From positions 1 to 38,958 of the forward strand of contig DATHVN010000118.1 in the NCBI GenBank assembly GCA_035461305.1: 38,958 nucleotides of DNA, given 5' to 3'. Position numbers and translations under genes: made by a program. Within the stretch, counting starts at the first letter, position 1. Every line of letters starts with the position of its first letter. Shown in pieces: positions 1 to 7,915 of this stretch. A model generated the notes under the pieces. That model saw only the letters and a list, made by a program, of their open reading frames with translations, was not told the DNA's origin and did no database searches. The DNA comes from Euzebyales bacterium (GTDB taxonomy: Bacteria > Actinomycetota > Nitriliruptoria > Euzebyales > JAHELV01).

Positions 1-784
1 CACCAGGTACAGCTCGTCGCCGGGTGCGCCCTGCTCGGTCAGCGTGGCGCCCTGCTTGAGCCGGCGGATCTCCGGCTTCGCGCCGCCCCGCATCACGATG
101 GCCGACAGCTGCCGTTCAAGCGCGCTCTCGGCCTCGGCGACCGTCGTCTGGTGCTCGTGGCCACCCCATGGCGACCAAGCGCCGAACGACTCGCCGTGCC
201 ACGTTCGGAAGTCCGCCACACCGGACTTGCGGATCAGCCGGCCATCCTCGTCATAGATCCAGTGCCGGGGGAAGGGGCTCGCGCCGACAACCTCCCGCTG
301 CACCGTGCCGTCGGCGTGCAGGGTCAACGCCAGGGTCGTCCACACTGTCGGACCGGAGATCTGCACGTACGGCGGACGGTTGACCATCCGCGGGTCGGCC
401 ACGCCGGGACGACCCCCCATCGTCTGCACGAACCGCACCCACCCGTCGCCGACCTGGCTCGTGTCCGATGTCGGGATATCCGATGGCGGGCACCGTCCGT
501 CGGACGCCGGCGAGCTTGAGCGTGGTCGCGCCCATGTGGCCGCCCCCTGCGTGGCCGGCGTCTGTGATGCGGCCGTCGCCGTCGACGTCGATCCAGGCCC
601 GCAGCTCGTTGGCGAACCGAAACCGGTCCGCTGCGCGGAGGGCGTCGAGATCGTCGGGGCGCACACGCTCCGGCGGCGGCGGGTCCCAGTGCAGGAAGCC
701 GATGACGAACGGCACCTTCATTACGCCGCCGACGGCCTCCGAGGGGATCCAGGACAGGGATGTGACTGCTGCTGTGAAGCGCAT
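1..784 (-). pseudogene. Cyclic-nucleotide-binding-domain protein, frameshifted, runs off left edge
   Basis: A cytoplasmic protein of a type common in actinobacteria: a long N-terminal domain of unknown fold followed by a CRP-like cyclic-nucleotide-binding domain. ATG at 784 has GAGGAG at 791-796. The reading frame begins MRFTAAVTSLSWIPSE and includes an EF-hand-like loop, DVDGDGRITDAG. It is good down to about 470 (VPAIGYPDI), after which the protein continues in another frame (DGWVRFVQTMGGRPG, then SPFPRHWIYDEDGRL and SALERQLSAIVMRGG) to the edge, where LTEQGAPGDELYLV is the beginning of the cNMP-binding beta roll. One indel near 460-480 therefore breaks the gene, unless it is a sequencing error. 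The 3' end lies outside the window. The cyclase at 11441 is a possible source of its ligand, but that is inference. Family confidence is good; ligand and role are unknown. Confidence 0.75.
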
Positions 785-825
785 CGTGTGCTCCTCGTGA
801 CGACCGCCGCAGCATGCCCCGGCCC

Positions 826-846
826 CCGTGACGGACCCGTTACGGG
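826..846 (-). promoter_or_regulatory. CGTAACG/CGTCACG direct heptamer pair upstream of the cNMP gene
   Basis: Read on the minus strand, CGTAACG and CGTCACG lie 11 bp apart (start to start), about 40 bp upstream of the ATG at 784. A near-identical pair lies at 5189-5210 before the SpoIIE gene, and two CGTAACG copies lie at 3852 and 3869. Direct heptamers about 11 bp apart are the usual layout of SARP binding sites, and a SARP-like regulator starts at 3769. Binding is inferred, not shown. Confidence 0.35.
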
Positions 847-874
847 GCGCCACGCCGGGACGGGCCGTGCGCCG

Positions 875-3769
875 TCACCAGTCGACGAGCTTCCAGATCT
901 CGGGCGCGGCACTGGCCTGGTCGCCGACCTCGGCGAACAGCGTGACAGCGGTCGTCAGGTGCGCCATGGCCTCCTCCTCGCGTCCGGCGCCGTGGAGCAG
1001 GTCTGCGATGTTGTTGTGCAGCGCCGCCTGGCGATGGCGATCGCCGATGCGCTCGCACAGGCGCACAGCCGTGCGTGCATGCTCCAGCGCGTGCTCGTAC
1101 CTGCGGGCGTCGCCCAGCACGAGCGCGAGGTTGTTGAGCGCCGTGATCTGCGCGTCCGGCTCGGGCAGGGCCGCGGCCAGGTCGGCGCTGTACTCCAGCT
1201 GTCGTTCCGCCTCGTCGAGACGTCCCGTGCGACGCGCCAGCAGGCCCAGGATGTTCCGCGCCTGGGCCAGCGCGCGTCGGTCGTTGGCGCGCTCGGCGAG
1301 GTCGAGTGCACGGCGCGCCTCCAGCTCGGCCTCGTCGATCGCGCCGGCACGGGCGGCCGCCAGGCTGCGTTCGGCTGCGATGCGCGCCCGCAACTCCGGC
1401 TCCTCGGCGTCCCTGAGTGCGGTGACGGCTGCGTCGAGCCGCGCCCGTGCCGCACCGCTGTCGCCCATGCGCACGTGCACGTGCGCGCACTTGTGCTCGA
1501 GCCCCGCCAGAGCGGGTCCGACCGCCGTCGCCGCGGCGTTGTCATAGCTGACAAGCGCCGCGGCGTAGTCCCCGCGCAGGGTCTCCAGGTCGCCGACCGC
1601 CTCGTGCAGGTCCGCCGCGTCGGGATGGCCGAGCGCGAGGGCCTGCCGCAGGTGGTCGAGGGCCTCGGTGTTGGCGTACAGCGCGCGGGCCTGCTCGCCG
1701 GCCAGCGCGAACATCTCGGCAGCACGCGCGTCGCGGCCCGCGAGCTGCTCGTGCCGTGCGATCAGGCCCGCCACGGCGAGGGGCTGGTCACCGGTTCGGG
1801 GCCGGCTGCGCAGGGCGTCGGCGACCCTGCCGTGCAGCAGACGACGCCGCGCCAGGCTCGCGGCGTCGTAGACCACGGACCGCAGCTTGTCGTGGGTGAA
1901 GTCGAACAGCGGCGTACCGGCCGGGCCCTCGAGCTCGCGCACCATGCCACGCATGGTCAGGGTCTCCAGCGCGGCCACGGTCTCGCCGTCGGTGCGGCCG
2001 CTGGCGGCCATCGCCGTGTCGAAGTCGAACGACCTGCCGATGGCGGCTGCCGCCGTCAGGACCTGTCGGGCCGTCTGGTCCAGGCTCGCGACCCTGGTGC
2101 GGAACAGGTGCTCGAGGCTGTGCGGCAGCGGCCAGTCCCCGTCGCTGATCGGGCCGTCGAGCTCCTCGAGGTACGCGACGACGGCCAGCGGCAGCCCCTC
2201 GGCCTCCGCATGGAGACGCGTCGCCAGACGGGAGTCGATCCGGTCATGGGCATCCGTGGTGCTGGCGAGCAGGGCCTCGATGTGGTCGATGTCGAGCCGG
2301 CCGAGCGTGAGGACGGTCCCGGAGCCGGCGTCCTGTGCCGCCCGCACTGTGTCGCTCCAGCGGTTGTGCTCGGTCAGCTCGTCGTCGCGCCAACAGCACA
2401 GGAGGGCCAGGCGGCGGCCGCGCAGGCGGGTGATCACATACGTCAGGAGCTGCAGCGTGGCGTCGTCGGCCCACTGCAGGTCGTCGACGACCAGCAGCCC
2501 CGGGGCATCGCCGTCGAGGGCGGCGCCGAGCACCTGCCACACGCCCTCGACGAAGCGTGCCTGCGCGCCGGGTGAGGTGAGCGGCTCGGTCGATGTCACG
2601 CCGTCGGCTGCGATGGTCGGCACGAGCCGACCGGCCTCGGCGCGCCAGTGCGGTGCCACGTGCGCCAGCCGAGCCTGGGCGTCCGCGTGCCCAGCGGCGT
2701 CGCGAAGGGCCTCGGCCACCGGCGCGTACGCCAGGCGCTGGTCGCCGGGCTGGCAGCGGACGGCGATCACGGTCGCTCCCCGCTCCGCAATGCGAGCGCC
2801 GATCTCCTCCGCGAGCCGGGTCTTGCCGATCCCCGCCTCGCCGGTGACGGCGAGCAGCCGACCGCCTGCGCCGACCTGCGAGTACGCCTCCATCAGCTCC
2901 GCGACGGCGTCTTCGCGACCGACCAGCGGCGTGGCCAAGCGCCGTGGCGGCGCCACCTCCGTCCTCGGGGCCCGCGCGACCGCTGGCGCGGCCGCCTGCT
3001 CGGCGCGCGGTGGGGGAGGCACGCGGTCCTCCAGGATCGCCTGGTAGAGCGCCACCGTGTCGTCGAGCGGCCGAACGCCCAGCTCGCGATCGAGCGTCGC
3101 GACGCAGGCGCGGTACTGGTGGATCGCGTCCCCACGCCGGCCGTGCCACGCGTAGAGCTGCATCAGACGTCGGTGCGCCGGCTCATGCAGAGCGTCGAGC
3201 GCGACAAGGCGATGCGCGTGCGTGATCGCCTCCTCGAGCCGACCGGCGGCCGTCAGCCCGTCGACCAGACGCTCGAGCACCCCGCTGCACTCGCGGCGCA
3301 GTGCCTCGGTCTCGACGATCATCCATTCGTCGAACGCGGCGCTGTCGCGCAGCGTGAAGCCGGACAGGAAGTCCCCGCGGTACAGGGCGGCTGCCTCGCC
3401 GAGCCGGTCGAGGCACCGCTCGCAGACCTGCCCGGTGTGGGCGTGATCGGCCGGTCCGGCGGCCGCCCGGAACACCGTGACGTCGCACCACCGGTCGTCG
3501 CCGTCCAGCGCGACCCGGTCGCGTGCGCTGTCGAGCCAGCGCCCGCCGAGCGCGCGGTTCAGGACCGACAGCGTGCGACGCAGCGCCGCGCGCGCCCTGG
3601 TGTCGGTGCTGTCCGGCCACAGCAGGCCGGCGAGCGACTCGCGGCTCTGTGAGCCCTCGAGTGCCAGGTAGGCCAGGACCGCGACGGCCTTGCGGGTGTC
3701 GACGTGCATGGCCGCGCCATCGATCTCAACCGATGGTGGGCCGAGCAGTCGAAGCCTGAGTCCCCGCAT
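875..3769 (-). CDS. SARP/BTAD-family transcriptional regulator with AAA ATPase and TPR domains
   Basis: A large cytoplasmic STAND-type activator of 964 aa. Residues 1-95 form an OmpR/SARP-like winged helix (RKAVAVLAYLALEG, LAGLLWPDS, RRTLSVLNRAL). Residues 97-245 form the bacterial transcriptional activator domain (YRGDFLSGF, EWMIVETEALRRE, LYQAILEDRV). From about 280 there is an AAA domain with Walker A TGEAGIGKTR (309-318) and Walker B GLLVVDDLQWADD (424-436). The C-terminal 400 residues are helical tetratricopeptide-like repeats. ATG 3769 is preferred because GCGAGG lies just upstream and the winged helix begins immediately; an in-frame GTG at 3814 would add 15 residues. It is transcribed toward the cNMP gene, leaving 90 bp between them, and divergently from the membrane-protein remnant. 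Target genes cannot be read from the protein; the heptamer repeats nearby are candidates. Confidence 0.9.
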   Translation of the reverse strand: MRGLRLRLLGPPSVEIDGAAMHVDTRKAVAVLAYLALEGSQSRESLAGLLWPDSTDTRARAALRRTLSVLNRALGGRWLDSARDRVALDGDDRWCDVTVFRAAAGPADHAHTGQVCERCLDRLGEAAALYRGDFLSGFTLRDSAAFDEWMIVETEALRRECSGVLERLVDGLTAAGRLEEAITHAHRLVALDALHEPAHRRLMQLYAWHGRRGDAIHQYRACVATLDRELGVRPLDDTVALYQAILEDRVPPPPRAEQAAAPAVARAPRTEVAPPRRLATPLVGREDAVAELMEAYSQVGAGGRLLAVTGEAGIGKTRLAEEIGARIAERGATVIAVRCQPGDQRLAYAPVAEALRDAAGHADAQARLAHVAPHWRAEAGRLVPTIAADGVTSTEPLTSPGAQARFVEGVWQVLGAALDGDAPGLLVVDDLQWADDATLQLLTYVITRLRGRRLALLCCWRDDELTEHNRWSDTVRAAQDAGSGTVLTLGRLDIDHIEALLASTTDAHDRIDSRLATRLHAEAEGLPLAVVAYLEELDGPISDGDWPLPHSLEHLFRTRVASLDQTARQVLTAAAAIGRSFDFDTAMAASGRTDGETVAALETLTMRGMVRELEGPAGTPLFDFTHDKLRSVVYDAASLARRRLLHGRVADALRSRPRTGDQPLAVAGLIARHEQLAGRDARAAEMFALAGEQARALYANTEALDHLRQALALGHPDAADLHEAVGDLETLRGDYAAALVSYDNAAATAVGPALAGLEHKCAHVHVRMGDSGAARARLDAAVTALRDAEEPELRARIAAERSLAAARAGAIDEAELEARRALDLAERANDRRALAQARNILGLLARRTGRLDEAERQLEYSADLAAALPEPDAQITALNNLALVLGDARRYEHALEHARTAVRLCERIGDRHRQAALHNNIADLLHGAGREEEAMAHLTTAVTLFAEVGDQASAAPEIWKLVDW

Positions 3770-3850
3770 GGTCGACGCCTCGCGGTCGTGTGGTCGCCCC
3801 AGCCGGTAGCGCACGATAGTGGGTTACCGGCGTCCGAGGCCACAGGCAGG

Positions 3851-3881
3851 TCGTAACGATCATCAACTCGTAACGTTCATC
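3851..3881 (+). promoter_or_regulatory. Direct repeat TCGTAACG(A/T)TCATC, two copies
   Basis: Two 14-nt copies, 3851-3864 and 3868-3881, differ at one position and have a 17-bp period. They lie in the divergent gap between the SARP-like regulator (start 3769) and the membrane-protein remnant (from 3973). The core CGTAACG is shared with the pairs at 826-846 and 5189-5210. Possible operator for the neighbouring SARP-like regulator; inferred from position and repeat layout only. Confidence 0.45.
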
Positions 3882-3972
3882 GGACGCCCGGTCTGCGAGC
3901 TTTGGGCCGCATGCTCGAGCGGCCACGTCATCCGCTCGGCGCCTGCACCTCGCGCACGATGCTGCCCGCGGG

Positions 3973-4984
3973 GTGGCCGTGAACGCCCGCCGGATCGTCG
4001 CGCTCGCCGTCGTCGGCTTCTACGTCGTCACCGTCGGGAAGGCATGCTGCTGCAGGTGGCCGGCGGCGCAGCACCGACCTGCTGGAGGGCTGGCGTACCT
4101 GGCCGCGTTCGGCCTGTTCGCGGTGCTCGGCGCGATCCTGATCGCACGACGTCCCGGGCACGTCGTGGGACCGCTGTTCGCCACGATCGGGCTGCTGCCG
4201 GCGATCGGGTTCCCCGGCGAGACGTTCGCCGCCCTGCGGGTTCCTCGAGGGCAGCGCCACGCCGCTGTGGGGCCGCCTGCTGGCATGGCCGAACACCTTC
4301 TACTGGTATGTGGTCCTGGTCATCATGGTGGTCTACGTCCCGCTGCTGTTCCCCGACGGGCACCTGCCGTCGCGGCGCTGGCGGTGGGTCACGTGGCCGG
4401 TCGGCGTGGGGGTCGTCGTCATCTGCGGCATCTCCGCGGTCGCCGAGCGCATCCTGCTCCAGACGCTGGGATCAGACGGAAGGCCCTGTACGTCGTCAAC
4501 CCGTTCGGGATCGCCGACATGCCCTTCGGGGGACAACCGGCTGTTCGACCCGGCCTGTACGAGATTGACCGTCTCATCAGCAGGACCGTAACCTACGCGC
4601 TGGTGACGGCGACGCTGCTCGTCACCTACACGGCCATCGCCACACTGCCGGGTGTGATCATCGACCTGCGATCGGATGTGCTTGTGGCGGCGGCGACGGC
4701 GGCGGCGGTGTTCGTCCCCGTGCGGCGTCGGGTGCAGGCAGTGGTCGACCGGCGGTTCGACCGGGCTCGCTACGACGCGCAGCAGGTCGTCGACCGGTCC
4801 GGTGCGAGGTTGCGCACCGAGCTGGACCTGGACGGCCTGGCCGATGACCTGCGCGGTGTCGTCGCGTCGACCGTGCAGCCGAGCGCACGTCTCGCTCTGG
4901 CTCGCCCGGGAGCGCCCATGATGAGCGCACCCGGAGCCGGCCCACGTGTCCCTGAGGCTGCGCACGCCGGAGCCGATCCCATGA
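3973..4984 (+). pseudogene. Decayed multi-pass membrane signalling protein
   Basis: Remains of an actinobacterial integral membrane family that often precedes SpoIIE phosphatases. Recognisable blocks are scattered over all three frames: RIVALAVVGFYVVTVG (about 3985), LAYLAAFGLFAVLGAILIA (about 4089), FYWYVVLVIMVVYVPLLFPDG (about 4299), then EIDRLISRTVTYAL (4560), RRRVQAVVDRRFDRARYDAQ (4726) and LRTELDLDGLADDLRGVVAST (4813). At least five indels are needed to join them (near 4038, 4075, 4240, 4480 and 4885). The stretch expected between the NPFGI motif (4499) and LYEIDRL (4555), normally roughly a hundred residues with further membrane helices, is missing. GTG 3973 or 3979 is the likely old start. 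The final frame could close at 4921 or at 4984. Not functional as it stands; in intact relatives the product is thought to be a membrane partner of the downstream phosphatase. Confidence 0.75.
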
Positions 4985-4986
4985 TG
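4876..4986 (+). repeat. Imperfect tandem duplication of the membrane-gene tail
   Basis: Two diverged copies, 4876-4923 and 4934-4986, each encode the family's C-terminal signature in some frame (AHVSLWLARERP then stop; PAHVSLRLRTPEPIP then stop) and each ends in an ATGATG that would overlap the stop as ATGA. It looks like a duplicated gene end or the end of a second, lost family member. Confidence 0.45.
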
Positions 4987-5188
4987 CTCCGTAGGCCGGC
5001 CGCCCGGATCCTGTCGCGGCGTCCGGTCGCGGCGGTCGGTGGCCGTGTGGGTGTTCCCCACGACCGTGATCGCCTGCTGCCTCGCAACCCTCGTCGGCCT
5101 CGTCCAGCGGTACCGGCGGGCGCAGGGTGGCCTCGGTGCACGTGTTGCTGTGGCTCCCCCGGACGGAGGGCCGAGTCGAGATCGACCG
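4985..5188 (+). other. Non-coding remnant with a displaced membrane-helix fragment
   Basis: No intact gene. In the frame starting near 5030 the DNA reads SVAVWVFPTTVIACCLATLV followed by GLVQRYRRAQG (to about 5119). This resembles the membrane helix and RYRRA(R/Q)G motif normally found in the middle of the membrane family decayed just upstream, exactly the part missing there. It may be the end product of a rearrangement or of the loss of a second gene copy. A TAA at 5193 closes one frame. Confidence 0.4.
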
Positions 5189-5210
5189 CCCGTAACGCTT
5201 TCCGTCACGG
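5189..5210 (+). promoter_or_regulatory. CGTAACG/CGTCACG heptamer pair upstream of spoIIE-type gene
   Basis: CGTAACG (5191-5197) and CGTCACG (5203-5209) lie 12 bp apart, 47 bp before the SpoIIE-type start. The flanks (CC before, GG after) and the TCC between the heptamers also match the pair at 826-846. Candidate activator site for the phosphatase/STAS operon. Confidence 0.35.
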
Positions 5211-5256
5211 TTCCGGGACACCGTGGTGGTGTCATGGACGCCGAGGAGGACGACCG

Positions 5257-6855
5257 ATGGCCGGACGGCTGGAACGGTGGCGCGCCACACGTCGCGCCCG
5301 CAGGCAGGCGGGGGCAGTCATCGACATGCCCGTGCCGGCGGACACGAGGCTCGACCCGTCGCCGGTCGACATCCCGCCCGACGACCCCGCCCTCGCCCAC
5401 TTCCAGAACGCGGGCGGCCCGGTCGACCTCGAGGAGGTGACGTTCGATTCCAAGGCCGTGCGCAACCTCCGCGACGCCGGCGTCAAGCTGGTCGTCCCGC
5501 TGGTCGCCCAGGGCGAGCTGATCGGCCTGATCAACCTGGGACCGCGGTTGTCGGAGCAGGAGTACACGTCCGACGACCACAGGCTGCTCGAGAACCTCGC
5601 GAGCCAGGCCGCCCCGGCGCTGCGCATCGCCCAGCTGGTCCGTGAGCAGGAGGCCGAGGCGACCGAGCGCGAGCGCATCGCACAGGAGCTGCGGGTCGCG
5701 ACGGTGATCCAGCAGAATTTCCTGCCGCGCGAGCTCCCGGAGCCCGACGGCTGGGACGTCGCCGCCTTCTACAAGCCCGCCCGTGAGGTCGGCGGGGACT
5801 TCTACGACTTCGTCGAGCTTCCCGACGGCCGCCTCGGCGTGTTCACCGGCGACGTGACCGACAAAGGTGTGCCGGCGGCGTTGGTGATGGCGGCGACACG
5901 TGCCATCCTCCGCGCGACCGCCCAGCGGCTCGACAAGCCCGGCGAGGCCCTGTCGCGGGTCAACGACCAGGTGCAGCCGGACATCCCGGCGCGCATGTCC
6001 GTGACCTGCCTGTACGGCGTGCTCGACCTCGAGTCGGGACGGTTCGTGTTCGCCAATGCCGGTCACAACCTGCCCTGCGTGGGCCGGCGTGACGGCGCCT
6101 TCGAGGCCAGGGCGGTCGGGATGCCGCTGGGTATGATGCCGGGCCAGGACTACGAGGAGGCAGAGGTCACCCTCGCGCATGGGGAAACGCTGGTCCTCTA
6201 CAGCGACGCCCTGCCCGAGGCGCACAGCCCGCAGCGGGAGATGTACGGGTTCCCGCGGTTGCTCGGCCAGGTCGGCAGGGGTCCGCGTGGTCCGCAGCTG
6301 ATCGACCACCTGCTGACCGACCTGCGCGCCTTCACGGGCGAGGAGCGGGAGCAGGAGGACGACATCACACTGCTGATCCTTCACCGCGCGGGTGCCACAC
6401 CTGACGCGCAGCTGCGCCGCAGCCGCAGGATCGCGGAGTTCACCGTGGCCAGCCGGCCCGGCAACGAGCAGATCGCCGTCGACCGCGTGATGGAGGCGGT
6501 GCGCGACCTGCCGAGACGCATCGAACGGCTGCGCACCGCCGTGGCCGAGACCACCATGAACGCCATCGAGCACGGCAACGAGAACAACCCCGAGCTCCAC
6601 GTCGAGGTCGAGGTCTATGCCGCGCCGTCCGCCCTGCTCGTCCGCGTGTCGGACCACGGTGGCGGCCCACCGCCGGGACCCGTCGAGGCCCCGGACATCG
6701 CCGCCAAGCTCCGTGGCGAGCAGACACCGCGAGGCTGGGGTCTGTTCCTCGTCCGCAACATGGTCGACGACGTCCACGTCACCGCCGAGGGCGACCGACA
6801 CACCGTCGAGCTCGTCATGGCACTGAAGGGGGATGACGATGAGCTTCCACGTTGA
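5257..6855 (+). CDS. SpoIIE-type PP2C phosphatase fused to RsbW-like anti-sigma kinase
   Basis: A 532-aa cytoplasmic partner-switching protein that should dephosphorylate STAS anti-anti-sigma factors and carry its own kinase/anti-sigma domain. ATG 5257 has a perfect AGGAGG at 5244-5249. Residues 55-130 are a short GAF-like domain (KLVVPLVAQGELIGLINLG). Residues 145-378 are the PP2C domain with metal-site motifs GGDFYDF (D181), GDVTDKG (D199, D202), NAGHN and EDDITLL (D368, D369); the usual LY(S/T)DG motif reads LYSDALPEA, with Ala for Gly. Residues 390-525 are a HATPase_c domain with N-box ETTMNAIEHGNEN, G1 VSDHGGG and G2 PRGWGLFLVRN. It heads an operon with two STAS genes and overlaps the first. 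The sensor that would control it may have been the decayed membrane protein upstream. Function is well supported; the signal and sigma factor are unknown. Confidence 0.92.
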   Translation: MAGRLERWRATRRARRQAGAVIDMPVPADTRLDPSPVDIPPDDPALAHFQNAGGPVDLEEVTFDSKAVRNLRDAGVKLVVPLVAQGELIGLINLGPRLSEQEYTSDDHRLLENLASQAAPALRIAQLVREQEAEATERERIAQELRVATVIQQNFLPRELPEPDGWDVAAFYKPAREVGGDFYDFVELPDGRLGVFTGDVTDKGVPAALVMAATRAILRATAQRLDKPGEALSRVNDQVQPDIPARMSVTCLYGVLDLESGRFVFANAGHNLPCVGRRDGAFEARAVGMPLGMMPGQDYEEAEVTLAHGETLVLYSDALPEAHSPQREMYGFPRLLGQVGRGPRGPQLIDHLLTDLRAFTGEEREQEDDITLLILHRAGATPDAQLRRSRRIAEFTVASRPGNEQIAVDRVMEAVRDLPRRIERLRTAVAETTMNAIEHGNENNPELHVEVEVYAAPSALLVRVSDHGGGPPPGPVEAPDIAAKLRGEQTPRGWGLFLVRNMVDDVHVTAEGDRHTVELVMALKGDDDELPR

Positions 6856-7210
6856 CATCCAACGGGACGGAGACACGGCAGTGCTGCGCATGCGCGGTGA
6901 GTTGGACGCCGTGGCCGACGTCGCACTGCTCGGCGCCCACGACGACGCGGTCGCCGACGGACCTGGCGAGGTGCTGCTCGACTTCACCGCCGTGGACTAC
7001 ATCAACTCCAGCGGCATCGCGCTGATCGTCACGCTGCTCACCGACGCGCGGCGCGCGCACCGCACGGTGCGGGCCACGGGGTTGTCCCCGCACTACCGTC
7101 ACATCTTTGAGATCACCCGGTTGACCGACTACCTGGTGCTGGACGGCGACGGGACCGTCCGGACCGACCGAGGCGCGTTGACGGCGCGCGAGGAGGCGGC
7201 ACATGGCTGA
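6839..7210 (+). CDS. STAS-domain anti-sigma factor antagonist (first of two)
   Basis: A single STAS domain of about 123 aa, homologous to SpoIIAA/RsbV, expected to bind the RsbW-like domain of the preceding protein and be switched by phosphorylation. The core is GELDAVADVALLG, EVLLDFTAVDYINSSGIALIV, and the C-terminal helix FEITRLTDYLVL. In SpoIIAA the phosphorylated serine is the first of the D-S-S-G motif; here the motif is N-S-S-G, so the serine is kept. ATG 6839 is preferred because GGGGG (6828-6832) stands six bases before it; the in-frame ATG at 6833 would sit directly on that site. The gene overlaps the end of the phosphatase gene and the start of the next STAS gene, so the three are almost certainly cotranscribed and translationally coupled. 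Confidence 0.92.
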   Translation: MSFHVDIQRDGDTAVLRMRGELDAVADVALLGAHDDAVADGPGEVLLDFTAVDYINSSGIALIVTLLTDARRAHRTVRATGLSPHYRHIFEITRLTDYLVLDGDGTVRTDRGALTAREEAAHG

Positions 7211-7553
7211 GACGATGACCACGATGAACACGCGGGCGGTGACCGATGCCATATCGGTCATCGACATCGTCGGCGACGTGGTACCGAGCACAGAGGACAT
7301 GCTGCTCGAGGCGTTCGCGAAGTGTGAGCCGGCGAGCACCGTCGTCCTGAACTTCACCGACCTCGCCTACATGAACAGCGGGGGGATCGGCCTGCTCGTC
7401 ACGATGCTCGTCCGTGCCCAGCGCAACGGCCAGGCACTGCGGGCGTACGGGTTGTCCGATCACTACTGTCACATCTTCCAGCTGACCAGGCTCGACGAGA
7501 CGATCCGGCTGCACGACTCCGAGGTTGACGCCATCGCGGCCGTGGAGACCTGA
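7203..7553 (+). CDS. STAS-domain anti-sigma factor antagonist (second of two)
   Basis: A second STAS protein, 116 aa, with AGGAGG at 7191-7196 before ATG 7203. Motifs are TVVLNFTDLAYMNSGGIGLLV and IFQLTRLDETIRLHD. It is clearly paralogous to the first: both share LSPHYRHIF/LSDHYCHIF and the ending of the domain. The phosphoacceptor motif is N-S-G-G: the first serine is kept, the second replaced by glycine. Two antagonists behind one phosphatase-kinase fusion suggest that the module integrates two states or regulates two kinases, one of which may be encoded elsewhere. The gene ends 20 codons after the domain without any extra region. Confidence 0.9.
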   Translation: MAETMTTMNTRAVTDAISVIDIVGDVVPSTEDMLLEAFAKCEPASTVVLNFTDLAYMNSGGIGLLVTMLVRAQRNGQALRAYGLSDHYCHIFQLTRLDETIRLHDSEVDAIAAVET

Positions 7554-7584
7554 CCGGCCCGGCGCCGCCGTCGGGCGCACCGGT
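7553..7584 (+). terminator. Weak imperfect hairpin after the STAS operon
   Basis: ACCGG-(G)CCCG pairs with CGGGC-(GCA)-CCGGT directly after the stop of the second STAS gene. The stem is broken and there is no T-run, so termination is only suggested by position. Confidence 0.3.
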
Positions 7585-7638
7585 CGCACTGCACACATGC
7601 TCTGCCTGATCATCATGCACGGACGGCAGTTGCAGGAC

Positions 7639-7915
7639 ATGCATGACAACCCTGTGCACGGCACGTGTCCACGGATCCGATCGCGGTCGCGGCGCCTGCC
7701 GTGGCTCGCCGCGCTGCCGGTGGCGCTCGCGCTGCTGTCTGCCTGCGGTGGAGCGGCCGACAGCAGCGACGAGGCGCCTCGTCCGAGCCTGCACCCGAGG
7801 TCGCGAGCGAGCCGGCGAGCGAGCCGATGACCAGCGAACCGGCGGCGGCCGACGCCGACGCCACGATCACCGCCGTCGACTACGCCTTCGAGGTCGGTGA
7901 CGTCGCTGCGGTCAC
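7639..7915 (+). pseudogene. Truncated, frameshifted secreted lipoprotein
   Basis: From ATG 7639 the frame encodes a lipoprotein signal peptide: basic RIRSRSRRLP, hydrophobic WLAALPVALALL and lipobox LSAC followed by GG. It then needs one frameshift near 7780: the continuation SSEPAPEVASEPASEP, an acidic Pro/Ser-rich linker, and ADATITAVDYAFEVGDV lie in another frame. The sequence ATITAVDYAFE is typical of the start of a small beta-sandwich (cupredoxin-like) domain in actinobacterial lipoproteins, but the domain is cut off where the convergent LigD-polymerase gene ends. Only the N-terminal quarter of such a protein remains. It could not give a working product. Confidence 0.6.

Noticed and set aside
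305-2575. A 756-codon plus-strand open frame opposite the SARP-like regulator
   Set aside because: It is antisense to a well-conserved protein, has no ribosome site or recognisable domain, and shows the Arg/Val/Gly-rich composition of a GC-rich shadow frame.
4333-6987. An 884-codon minus-strand frame opposite the SpoIIE gene
   Set aside because: Shadow of the phosphatase gene; no protein motifs.
7360-7400. Loss of the phosphoacceptor serine in the second STAS protein
   Set aside because: The motif is N-S-G-G; the SpoIIAA phosphoserine corresponds to the first serine of D-S-S-G, which is kept, so no loss can be claimed.
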